Shown: positions 1-8,382 of the stretch, piece after piece
Position numbering within the stretch: position 1 is the stretch's first letter
Layout of the letters: the number at the start of each line of letters is the position of its first letter
NCBI RefSeq assembly: GCF_004348975.1
Contig: NZ_SMFP01000012.1
Span: 62,001 to 126,000 of the forward strand
Reading direction: 5' to 3'
DNA from: Antarcticimicrobium sediminis
Lineage (GTDB): Bacteria; Pseudomonadota; Alphaproteobacteria; Rhodobacterales; Rhodobacteraceae
Length of the DNA: 64,000 bases
Notes under the pieces: generated by a model
Seen by the model: the letters and a program-made list of their open reading frames with translations, nothing else
What the model was told of the DNA's origin: nothing
The model's database searches: none
Translations under genes and position numbers: made by a program

Positions 1-367
1 AGAATGCCGAGGTAGAGTTCGCCCCCGGCATGCGCACCGACATCCCGACGATGGCAATATCTCTGGTTGTGCTGTTTTTTGTGTGCGACGTCATATCCCG
101 ACCACTCGATCAAAACCCATTTACTCTGGCGTGCCGTCCAAGCCCCTGATCCTTAAGCCCCTGTTCCCAAGGGGGGGATGGTTGGCGGGCAGAGCCTGCA
201 CTTCAGGAAGACTGCACCACCGGCTGCCGGTGCCGACCGCGAAACGCTCGACACATTCAACTCTTTAAATTCAATACACTACTTTGCGCATGGTTGCATT
301 GATCAGGGCCCAATCGGGCTTGGATAAGGACAGATTGTGGCGATTTCGGCCCAAGCCTGTCTTGCCC
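1..367. other. Left-edge flank, no clear gene
   Basis: No convincing complete gene is visible here. One frame on the + strand is open from base 3 to a stop at 147-149 (48 codons, beginning NAEVEFAPGMRTDIPTM). It could be the 3' end of a gene running in from the left, but the later codons look non-coding and no family is recognised. Bases 150-367 hold nothing I can name. Confidence 0.3.
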
Positions 368-1849
368 CTATATCGTCGTGCGTGGCGTTTTGGCGTTGCG
401 TCGGCGTCCGATCACCGGCCCTTTTCCGAACAGGGGGCCGGGCCCGGTGCTGCCGAACCGGGGCTTGCGCCCAAGTGTCTCAGCGTAGCCCAACAGCGCC
501 CCGGTGCACAGCCAGGTCAGCGGGATCAACGTTGCGTTCAGCAACATGTCGATCATGTTCACCGCCAGAATGACCGCGACCGTATTGGCATAGGGTGAAA
601 ACCGCTCCGGCAGACTTTTGCGCGTGGACCACCAGAGCAACAACAAAGGCAGCGCCAGCAGCCCCATTTCGGCAATATAGCCGATCCAGCCATAGACCCC
701 GAACACGATGATCCAGCGCCCGTCGGGGACGGTCAGGATCTTTCCGGAATTGGGATCGAACAGCAGATTGCGGCCCCAGCCGGCCCAGCCGAACCAGGGT
801 TTTTCCTGGGCGCGGTCCAGCAGGATCTGTTCATTGTTGAACCGATAGGCCAGCGACGATGCCCGGTCCGGGTCGATGGCCGAGGCCTGTTCGAGGATCG
901 TATCGAGCGGGATCATCCCGGTGTTGCGCAGGATCGGGTAGGTGATCGCGACCAGCGCAAGCAGCGCGGTCAGGCGCAACTGGGTCCGGGCATCGGACAG
1001 CACGATGACCGGCAGGAATGCGATGGCATAAAGCTGTGTGGCCAAGCTTTTGCACAGGTACAACACCCCGACAAGATAGACCGTCGCGAGGATCAGCCTG
1101 ACCAGGTCGGCGTTGCTGGCGCGCCGCGCCAGCGCGGCGGTGGACAGCAGCGCGCTCAGCACGAACAGCGCCAGCCACAGGGCATGGGGCAGGAAGACGA
1201 TGGGTCGGAACCCGCCCCCGCGCATCATCTGCTCGAAATCGTGCTGAAAGAACCCGTAGATCCAGATATTGAGCTGCGGGCTGAGCCTAACCTCAAGCAG
1301 GGCCGGGATTGAATAGATCAGCCCGCCCAGCATCAGGGCCCGCAAAATCTCGCGCTGGCCGGTCTCGGAGGCTAGCAATTGCCGTCCCAAAAAGAACGGC
1401 AACAGCACGATGATCTTGTCGACCGCGACCGAGAGCAGATCATGTATCGTGGCGCCCGCGATGGTAAGCCCGTGCGCCGACGTGCCGGGGTCGGAATAGG
1501 TCACCGGTTCGCCATTGCTCAGAACGGTTGGAATGACGCCCAGCAGGAACAGCAGCACCAAGGCGCGCGCGGCCCCGGACTCGGGCCAGAACGACACCTT
1601 GCGGCGCAGCATCAGGACCACGAACAGAAAGGCGCAGATATTGGGCAATGAGGTTTTGTCCATCGCCGGGACCAGTGGAAAGTCAAAGGCCGCCTTGGGC
1701 GGCAGCAGCAGATAGCCGCCCAGAATGCACCAAATCAGGGCGCGTTCCAGCGGCAGGCGCTTGAACAGGACAAGGCAGACAAATGGCCATGTCAGCAGCA
1801 TGAGCGAGGCAAAGGTATTGGGCATGGGCGGATCTGCTCGGCGTTTCAT
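368..1849 (-). CDS. Multi-pass membrane protein, O-antigen polymerase-like
   Basis: A protein of about 493 residues with roughly ten hydrophobic segments (for example ALIWCILGGYLLL, VLLFLLGVIPTVL, LALFVLSALLSTAAL, IAEMGLLALPLLLLW) and a basic, soluble C-terminus. Length, topology and the neighbouring glycosyltransferases suggest an inner-membrane polymerase/ligase-type protein for exopolysaccharide or O-antigen. The internal stretch with RAQEKPWFGWAGWGRN resembles the GxGxG-like loop of O-antigen ligases. The start is uncertain: ATG at 1849 gives a basic MKRR leader, and ATG at 1825 (MPNTF) is also possible. Neither has a strong ribosome site. It is divergent from the WecG/TagA-like gene, so both promoters must lie between about 1850 and 2010. 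The function is inferred from topology and context only. Confidence 0.6.
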   Translation of the reverse strand: MKRRADPPMPNTFASLMLLTWPFVCLVLFKRLPLERALIWCILGGYLLLPPKAAFDFPLVPAMDKTSLPNICAFLFVVLMLRRKVSFWPESGAARALVLLFLLGVIPTVLSNGEPVTYSDPGTSAHGLTIAGATIHDLLSVAVDKIIVLLPFFLGRQLLASETGQREILRALMLGGLIYSIPALLEVRLSPQLNIWIYGFFQHDFEQMMRGGGFRPIVFLPHALWLALFVLSALLSTAALARRASNADLVRLILATVYLVGVLYLCKSLATQLYAIAFLPVIVLSDARTQLRLTALLALVAITYPILRNTGMIPLDTILEQASAIDPDRASSLAYRFNNEQILLDRAQEKPWFGWAGWGRNLLFDPNSGKILTVPDGRWIIVFGVYGWIGYIAEMGLLALPLLLLWWSTRKSLPERFSPYANTVAVILAVNMIDMLLNATLIPLTWLCTGALLGYAETLGRKPRFGSTGPGPLFGKGPVIGRRRNAKTPRTTI

Positions 1850-2014
1850 ATTGGGACGCGGGCTGCGTCCGCCGGGCAGTTTAGCAAGTTGTTCCGGACT
1901 TGTCCCGCATCTGGGGCGCGACAGGGGGCGCAGATACCGCACCGGGGGAAATTTTTGTCCGCTGACTGGCGTGGAGGGTGGTTCCGGCCTATGCCAAGGC
2001 CAAGGAGAATTCCG

Positions 2015-2773
2015 GTGAAGTTTTGCTTTTTCGACCAGACAATCAGCATCAACATGCCCAGCCGCGCCGCGCTTCTGGACGAGATTCGCCGCCGTTTTCG
2101 CGCTGGCGAAGGCTTTGCGCTGGCGACCATCAATCTTGATCATCTCGCCAAGATGACCGCTTCGCGCGCGTTCGCGCAGGTCTATGCCGGTCAGGATCTG
2201 GTGGTTGCCGATGGCTGGCCGGTGGTGGCGCTTTCGCGGTTGGCCGGGCGACCGGTTGAACTGATGCCCGGCTCTGATCTGGTGGTGCCGCTTTGCCTGT
2301 TGGCGGCCGAGCAGGGCGCGCGGGTGGCGCTGGTGGGCAGCACTGATCGCGCCCTTTCCGACGCCACCGAGGCGCTGTGCGCCCGCGCACCGGGGCTTGA
2401 GATCGTTCTATCGATCGCCCCCTCCGGGGTGTTTGATCCCGACGGGGCAGAGGCGGACGACATCCTGCGACAACTGGCCGGGGCCGGTGTGCAGCTTTGT
2501 TTTCTGGCGCTGGGCGCACCCAAGCAGGAAACATTCGCCGCCCGTGGTCGCGCTCTTGCGCCGGGGGTCGGGTTCGCCTCGATCGGGGCGGGGCTGGATT
2601 TCCTTGGCGGCCATCAGGTGCGCGCGCCGCGCTGGATGCGGCGGGTCGGGCTGGAATGGCTGTGGCGCATGGTAAGCAGCCCCGCCCGCATGGTGCCGCG
2701 CTATGCGCGCAGCGCGGCGGTGCTGCCGGTGCAGGCGCTCAAGGCGCTGAAACTCAGGTGGTTCGGCGCCTAA
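2015..2773 (+). CDS. WecG/TagA/CpsF-family glycosyltransferase
   Basis: This 252-residue protein matches the WecG/TagA/CpsF fold. It has the early TINLDHL segment, VVADGWPVV (family signature ADGxPxV), a central RVALVGS strand, FLALGAPKQE (the conserved GxPKQE motif), and a C-terminal RAPRWMRRVGLEWLWRM helix, where the family has RAPxWxRxxGLEWLxRL. Family members transfer a UDP-activated N-acetyl-sugar or uronic-acid residue to a lipid-linked sugar at the membrane. The start is chosen as GTG 2015 because AAGGAG lies at 2002-2007 with a 7-nt spacer; ATG 1991 is in frame but has no such site. The neighbours are an O-antigen polymerase-like gene and a family 2 glycosyltransferase, so the role is in surface-polysaccharide assembly. 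The exact sugar is unknown. Confidence 0.88.
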   Translation: MKFCFFDQTISINMPSRAALLDEIRRRFRAGEGFALATINLDHLAKMTASRAFAQVYAGQDLVVADGWPVVALSRLAGRPVELMPGSDLVVPLCLLAAEQGARVALVGSTDRALSDATEALCARAPGLEIVLSIAPSGVFDPDGAEADDILRQLAGAGVQLCFLALGAPKQETFAARGRALAPGVGFASIGAGLDFLGGHQVRAPRWMRRVGLEWLWRMVSSPARMVPRYARSAAVLPVQALKALKLRWFGA

Positions 2774-2845
2774 GGCCTCCGACGGTTGCACCGGGCGGCG
2801 CTTCTGTGATTTTTGAGGTCGGGTAACGCAGGCAGCTTTGGCGCC

Positions 2846-3838
2846 TCACTTGTACTCCATAAGACCCCGGCGATGCCCACGAAGCCGTCGCAGGTGAAAC
2901 TCCAGTGCGCCCTGTGCCTCGGCGAATTTTCCAAGCACGGTGAACAGCGCACTTTCCCAGCGTCCCGCGCCGGACCCGCGCAGCCCCAGCCGCAGAACCT
3001 GCGCCGGGTAGACCAGCGCGAGCAGCGCCGCCCAAGGCGTGACCAGCATCAACAGCAGGATCGCCAGCGGCAGCCCCGCGCCCCAGATCAGCGCGCGGCG
3101 GGTTTCCCTGACCCAGTGCTGCTCCGGCCCCGTTCCGTGCAGATGCGCGCCCTCGGCAAAGGCATGGCCAGCGCGCCGGCTACGCTGCCACCACTGGCCA
3201 AACTGCAGGATGCGGGCGTCGTGCCGGGTCATTTCGGCCTCCAGCCGCCAGATGCGCCACCCGGCGCGGCGCAGCCGCAGGCACATCTCGGGCTCTTCCC
3301 CGGCGATCAGGTCGTCGCGAAATCCGCCCACCGCCTCCAGTGCCACCCGGCGCGCCAGCGCATCGCCGCCACAGGCCGTGGTCTCGCCGACCGGGGTGTC
3401 CCATTCGCGGTCGCACAGCCGGTTATAGACCGAGGCCTCTGGATGCTCCTCGCGGCGTCGTCCGCAGGCGATGGCGGTCTTGGGATGCGCGATCAGGGCG
3501 GCGGCGGCGGTTTCGATCCAGCCCGGCGCGATCGTACAATCGCCATCCACCAACTGTACGAAATCCGCTTGGCCCCCGGCGAGCCGCGCCAGCCCGGCAT
3601 TGCGCGCCCGCGCGGCGGTAAAGGGGAGGGAAAGATCGAGCGCGACCACCTCGGCCCCCGCCGCCTGCGCCGCCGTGACACTGCCGTCGGTCGAGCCGGA
3701 ATCCACATAGACGATGCGCTGAACCCGGCCCTGCAACGAGGTCAGGCAGGCAATCAGCCGCGCGCCTTCGTTGCGCCCGATCACCACCGCGTCGATGTGC
3801 GGCCCCGCGCCGGTCTGCCCGCCAGTCTGTCCGCTCAT
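2846..3838 (-). CDS. Family 2 glycosyltransferase, membrane-anchored
   Basis: This is a GT-A glycosyltransferase of about 330 residues. It begins with the nucleotide-sugar fold (DAVVIGRNEG, then YVDSGSTDGS), followed by the metal-binding QLVDGDC (DxD-type) and the acceptor region GEEPEMCLRLRRAGW, the ED/EExxLxxR-like motif typical of GT2. One or two C-terminal hydrophobic segments (LPLAILLLMLVTPWAALLALVY) probably anchor it in the inner membrane. It is convergent with the upstream WecG/TagA-like gene. The ATG at 3838 follows AGAGG very closely, so a GTG some 18 bases upstream is an alternative. Donor and acceptor cannot be deduced; the context argues for exopolysaccharide or lipopolysaccharide synthesis. 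Confidence 0.85.
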   Translation of the reverse strand: MSGQTGGQTGAGPHIDAVVIGRNEGARLIACLTSLQGRVQRIVYVDSGSTDGSVTAAQAAGAEVVALDLSLPFTAARARNAGLARLAGGQADFVQLVDGDCTIAPGWIETAAAALIAHPKTAIACGRRREEHPEASVYNRLCDREWDTPVGETTACGGDALARRVALEAVGGFRDDLIAGEEPEMCLRLRRAGWRIWRLEAEMTRHDARILQFGQWWQRSRRAGHAFAEGAHLHGTGPEQHWVRETRRALIWGAGLPLAILLLMLVTPWAALLALVYPAQVLRLGLRGSGAGRWESALFTVLGKFAEAQGALEFHLRRLRGHRRGLMEYK

Positions 3839-3982
3839 CCTCTGTCCGGTCTTCACTGCCCTGATCCGCCCGTATTGTTGCGCGCCCAACCTAGCCGCTT
3901 GGCGCCCACCTGCAAGGCGCGGCTTGGCGGCGGGGTCGGAATAGGGCAGCATGGGGGGACGGATGCGATGGGAGGGCCGCGC

Positions 3983-4933
3983 ATGACCATACTGTTGGCG
4001 GATATGGGAGGCACCACGACCCGGCTGGCGCTGTTGCGCGGGGACGGAGAACTGCAATGCACTGTGGGCTGGAGCAACGACAAGTATGACGGGCCGGGGC
4101 CCTTGCTGCTTCGCTATCTGCGCCAATGTGGGGATCCCGCCTTGCGTGGGGCCTGCATCGCCATCGCCGGCCCGGTTGGCCCTGCCGCGTCGGACGAGCT
4201 GCGGTTGAGCAACCGCGACTGGCACATGCAGCGTAACGATTTGATCGCGCTGCTGCGGCTGCCGGGGCAGGGTGCGCTGCGGGTGGTCAACGATCTGACC
4301 GCGCTGGCGCTGGCCTTGCCGGAACTGACGGCAGAGCAGATCAGGCCTTTGCGCCCGCTTGCGCCGCCTCCGCAGCCCTTGGGTAACGGGCAGGCGCTGG
4401 TCGCCAATTGCGGCACCGGCTTCAATGTCGGGCTGGTGAAACACACCGCCGCTGGCCCCGTGACTTGGGAGGCGGAACTGGGTCATGCCGCGTTGTCGGC
4501 AACGATTGTGGCGGAGCTGGGCGCGCAGGCGGCACATTTTCCCAGCATCGAGTCGCTGTTTTCGGGCCCCGGGTTGTCGCGGTTGCATGCGGCGCGGCAG
4601 GGTGGGGCAGAGATCCCGGCCCCGTCGCTGGTAGAGGCGGCAGGAACCGATACCGCCGCGCAGCAGACCGTCACCCTGATGGCGCGGCTGATGGGCCTTC
4701 TGGCCCGTGATCTGATCGCCGCCTACTTGCCGCGCGACGGGTTCTATTGGGCGGGCAGCATGGCGCGCGGGGTGCTTGGCCCGCCGGTCTCGACGCCGTT
4801 TCCGGCACAGTTTCTGCGCGCGACGGGGGCCGGGCCGCTGAGGGAGATCAGCGAAACGCTGCCGCTGTGGCTGATCACGGAGGATGCCGCCGCGCTTTGT
4901 GGGTTGGCGCGGCTGGCGCGGGCGGATCAGTAG
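3983..4933 (+). CDS. glk: Glucokinase
   Basis: This 316-residue ATP-dependent glucokinase is of the bacterial Glk family (not ROK). It opens with the phosphate-binding loop LLADMGGTTTRLAL, has AIAGPVG, the catalytic-base region VVNDLTALALALP, NCGTGFNVG, a WEAELGHAA segment where the family has the E-x-GH signature, and a C-terminal YWAGSMARGVLGP loop. It phosphorylates glucose to glucose 6-phosphate, feeding the Entner-Doudoroff enzymes encoded at 37.6-40 kb. ATG 3983 is preferred over ATG 3968 because GGGAGG at 3970-3975 is spaced 7 nt before it. It lies divergent from the GT2 gene and its last 7 bases overlap the 3' end of tamB on the other strand. Confidence 0.9.
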   Translation: MTILLADMGGTTTRLALLRGDGELQCTVGWSNDKYDGPGPLLLRYLRQCGDPALRGACIAIAGPVGPAASDELRLSNRDWHMQRNDLIALLRLPGQGALRVVNDLTALALALPELTAEQIRPLRPLAPPPQPLGNGQALVANCGTGFNVGLVKHTAAGPVTWEAELGHAALSATIVAELGAQAAHFPSIESLFSGPGLSRLHAARQGGAEIPAPSLVEAAGTDTAAQQTVTLMARLMGLLARDLIAAYLPRDGFYWAGSMARGVLGPPVSTPFPAQFLRATGAGPLREISETLPLWLITEDAAALCGLARLARADQ

Positions 4934-7900
4934 TCGCGTTCGTAAAACAGGCCGATCCCGGTGCTGCCGGAATTGTCCACGCTGCCCTTCACGGTCAGCG
5001 ATTTGCTGAGGTCCAGATTGAGGTTCAGCTCGGTCTCGCCCTGCGTGTTTATGTTGAAATCCGTATAGATGTTGTCCGACAGATAGGTGCCTGCGCCAAC
5101 TTGGGCCGCACCGCTGTCATCGGTGCCGAAATCGACCGTGTCCACCCCGGTGGCCTTGCGCAGCTTGTCCTTGGCCCCGCCGGAGCGGCCCAGAGTGGCG
5201 AGCGAGGCTGCCATCTTGGCGATCACGAAGGGCGACAGGTCGGCGACCCGGCTGCCGAAAACCACCATCGCCAGCGCCTCCTCTGCGGGGCGTTCCGGTT
5301 CGGCATAGACGCTGACCTTGGGGCCATCCATCGGGCCGGCGATTTCGATCGTGGCCTTGCCGTCCTCGGTCGTGGTCGAGGAGGAGAAGTCCACATAGGG
5401 GGACAGATCGCCCTGCATCGTGACCACGCCCTTGGTCAGCTTCAACCGTCGCCCGATGATGTCGATCGTGCCGCGGATCAGTTCGATCTGGCCGACCGGC
5501 TCGACCGCGGCGGTGGTGCCGCGCAGATACAGCGTGCCGCCCAGTTCAGCCTGAAGCCCGAAGCCACGGGCAAACACCCGGTTCAGGGCCACCAGCGTCA
5601 GGTCAAGCCCGATGGCCGGTCCACCGCCGCCGCCGCCGTTCCCGGTCTCGATCAGCCCGGCGCGGGCGCGGGTGGCGCGCACGGCGGCGGGTTCGTTCAC
5701 ATGGGCGATTTGCGGGATCGGGGCGGCGGCGGCGCTGCCTGAAACCGCGTTGAGGTTGAGCTCGGTCTCGCCGAACACCACCCGCCCCGAAAGGGTCGGA
5801 CCAGCCGTGAGCGGACCGGACAGTAGCAACTGCCCGCTGGCCGAGGAGGTGACGGATTTGTTATCGGTCAGGATCAGGTTTTGCAGATCGACCGCGATGC
5901 GCCCGTCATAGGGCGGGATCAGCGCTACCGGCCCGCTGACACGGAAGCCCCCACCGGCCCCCAGCGCGCCGGTTATCGCGAGGGCGGCGCTGGAATTGCC
6001 CAGCGTTACGCGCCCTGAGATATTCTCGATGGTTTGCGCCGCGGCAGGAATGGCCATACGGGTGCCCGAGGTCGAAACCGTTCCGCTGAGCGACGACAGT
6101 GCTGGCGGCCCGTTGAGCGCCAGATCGAATTCGGCCCGCCCGGCGATGGAGTTCGGGGCCATGAACGGATTGGCCGCCTCCAGCCGCAGATCACCACGCG
6201 CGGTCAGATCGGCGGTGCCCGCCGTCTCGTCGAAACCGCCCGCGATCCGGGTGGTGACACCGGCCGGGCCGGTGGCGTCGGCCGCCAGCGTCCAGAGGCC
6301 AGCGGTGTCGCGACTGGCCTTGCCCTTGGCAGCCAATTGCCCGGGCAGGTCGGGAACAAAGCGTTGGATGCGGTCCAGCAGCGCGTCAAAGGTCAGATCG
6401 GCCTGCCCGTCGGGGTCAAAGGTGCTGCTTAGATCGGCATAGGATTTGTCCGGTCCTTTCAGCGTGATCTTGCCTGTCCATTCGCGCCCGGCCGGCCCGG
6501 TCTGATCAAGATCGCCGGTAAGGGTGAGCGGGCCGGAGACCTCCGGTGTGATCCGCTTCAGATCGTCCAGCGCGGCGCTGAACCGCAGCGAGCTGCCAGT
6601 GCTTTTCAGCACGCCTTTCGCCTGTGCCGACAGGGCCGTGCCGTCAAGCGTGAAGCTGCGGATGTTCAGCCCGTCGGTGCCGCGCGCGGCCTCCAGCGCA
6701 AGGGTGCTGGTTCCTGCGATCAGCGGATCAAGCTGCTCGATCCCCGCCGAGAGATCCTGTGCCTGCATCGCCAGCGTGATGTCGAAACTGCCCGCCAGCG
6801 GCGCACCGGTGCCGGACAGATCGGCACTGACCGCGCCGCCCAGATCGCGCCCGGCCAGACCCGAAAAGCGGCCCAGATCTGCTGCCTCAAGCCGCAGCCG
6901 ACCTTCCATCTCGAAGCCGCTTTGCAGGCCGTCAAGGCTGCCGTCGAGCGTGGCGGTGTAATCAGTTCCCGTCAGTTCGATCCCTTGGAACGCCAGCGCG
7001 CCGGTTCCGGGCAGGGTAAAGTGCCCGTCCAGCGTGACATCCTTTCCGACAGCCTGGGCGAGGGCGGTATCGGTGAACTCCAGCCCGCGCAGCCCGGCGG
7101 TGATGTCCCCGTCCAGTGCCAGCCCGGCGCTTTGATCCATCGTGCCGCTGGCACTCAGATCGGCCCGGCGCAGGGTGAGATCGGGGCGCGAAAGCCGATC
7201 GGTCGACAGCGTCAGATCCCAGTCCTGGGTCTCGCTCCCGTCCATCCGCAGGGTGATCTGGGCCGCGCCGATCCGGGTTTGTGGCCCGCTGATCGGCAGT
7301 AGAACGGTTTCCCCCGAGGGCGGCGCGATGCGCCCGTGCAGCAGCGCCGTTTCCAGCTTGCCGCCCGCCGCCATCGCCATCTTGCCGTTCAGAAGCAGCG
7401 CATCAGAGCTGAGATCCAGCTGCTCGATTTCCATCCGCCCGTCGGGGTGGTTGACCCCGTTCAGCGCCAGCCGCGTTTCGGCACCGAAAAAGGCGCGGTA
7501 TTCGGGCGGCAGCATCGGGGTGATGTCACCGGCCAGATCGGCCGAGAACCGGGTGCCTTGCGGGGCTGTTGGATCGGTGCCCTCGGGCACCTCCAGTCCG
7601 CGCAGGCGCACCGCGCCGCCGATCCGCTCGGCGTCGTCGCTGACCAGCGCGATATCGGCGGTGAAATCGCTGATCGGCCCGTCGCCCTTGGCGGTGAACA
7701 GCAGCGGCGGGCGATCCGGCATCTTCAGCACGGTCGAGATCAGCCCACCGGCATCCTCGATCAGCTTGAGATCCAGCGCGATCTGCCGGGTGGTGTTAGA
7801 AAACTGCGCCATCAGATCCAGCGCATCGCCGGGCCGGTCCAGCCGCGTGACCGAAAGCTCGGTCTCCAGCGCCCCGTCCGCAAGGCTGAGCGCGCCCGAC

Positions 7901-8382
7901 ATCCGCAGTTCTGCGGCAAGCCCAAGCACCGGTTCGCCCAGTTCAAACCGCTTGACGCCGATCTCGCCCAGTTCCACCGCCACCGGCAGTTCGGGGAGCG
8001 CAAAGGGCTGCGCCTCGGGGTTGGGCAGGTCGACTGCGGTACTGGGCAGCGGTTTGCGCGCGATCACGATCTCTTCGGCGGTCAGCGCGTTGACGGTGAA
8101 TTTACCGCGCACCAGATCCAGGCGGTTCCAGTCAAGCACCGCGCCAGAGATCGTCAGCCAGACGCCATCCGCATCCGAAACCGTCAGTTTCTTGATCGAC
8201 GCCTGAGAGCTGAAGGCCCCCTCCAGCCCGCTCACCTCGATCTGGCGGCTCTCGTCCGAAAAGGTGCCCTCAAGGAAGCGCACCAGCAACCCGCCGGCCT
8301 CGTCCTCGTCCGAGACCTGCGCGCGCATCGGTCCTGCGACAGCTGTGCCCAACACCAGAAGGATGGCGAAAACCCGTTTCAA
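4927..8382 (-). CDS. tamB: Translocation and assembly module subunit TamB
   Basis: This 1151-residue envelope protein has an N-terminal signal/anchor (MKRVFAILLVLGTAVAG). It continues as a very long repetitive beta-strand region of DxxAxx-type repeats and ends in the conserved DUF490/TamB domain, with the signatures IIGRRLKL, VTMQGDLSPYVDFSS and a final FYERDY ending in an aromatic residue-rich tail. TamB spans the periplasm from the inner membrane and works with TamA in outer-membrane protein insertion and, in several bacteria, phospholipid transport. Its ATG overlaps the tamA stop by 4 nt (ATGA, 8379-8382), so the pair is translationally coupled. The 3' end overlaps glk on the opposite strand by 7 bp. 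Confidence 0.93.
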   Translation of the reverse strand: MKRVFAILLVLGTAVAGPMRAQVSDEDEAGGLLVRFLEGTFSDESRQIEVSGLEGAFSSQASIKKLTVSDADGVWLTISGAVLDWNRLDLVRGKFTVNALTAEEIVIARKPLPSTAVDLPNPEAQPFALPELPVAVELGEIGVKRFELGEPVLGLAAELRMSGALSLADGALETELSVTRLDRPGDALDLMAQFSNTTRQIALDLKLIEDAGGLISTVLKMPDRPPLLFTAKGDGPISDFTADIALVSDDAERIGGAVRLRGLEVPEGTDPTAPQGTRFSADLAGDITPMLPPEYRAFFGAETRLALNGVNHPDGRMEIEQLDLSSDALLLNGKMAMAAGGKLETALLHGRIAPPSGETVLLPISGPQTRIGAAQITLRMDGSETQDWDLTLSTDRLSRPDLTLRRADLSASGTMDQSAGLALDGDITAGLRGLEFTDTALAQAVGKDVTLDGHFTLPGTGALAFQGIELTGTDYTATLDGSLDGLQSGFEMEGRLRLEAADLGRFSGLAGRDLGGAVSADLSGTGAPLAGSFDITLAMQAQDLSAGIEQLDPLIAGTSTLALEAARGTDGLNIRSFTLDGTALSAQAKGVLKSTGSSLRFSAALDDLKRITPEVSGPLTLTGDLDQTGPAGREWTGKITLKGPDKSYADLSSTFDPDGQADLTFDALLDRIQRFVPDLPGQLAAKGKASRDTAGLWTLAADATGPAGVTTRIAGGFDETAGTADLTARGDLRLEAANPFMAPNSIAGRAEFDLALNGPPALSSLSGTVSTSGTRMAIPAAAQTIENISGRVTLGNSSAALAITGALGAGGGFRVSGPVALIPPYDGRIAVDLQNLILTDNKSVTSSASGQLLLSGPLTAGPTLSGRVVFGETELNLNAVSGSAAAAPIPQIAHVNEPAAVRATRARAGLIETGNGGGGGGPAIGLDLTLVALNRVFARGFGLQAELGGTLYLRGTTAAVEPVGQIELIRGTIDIIGRRLKLTKGVVTMQGDLSPYVDFSSSTTTEDGKATIEIAGPMDGPKVSVYAEPERPAEEALAMVVFGSRVADLSPFVIAKMAASLATLGRSGGAKDKLRKATGVDTVDFGTDDSGAAQVGAGTYLSDNIYTDFNINTQGETELNLNLDLSKSLTVKGSVDNSGSTGIGLFYERDY

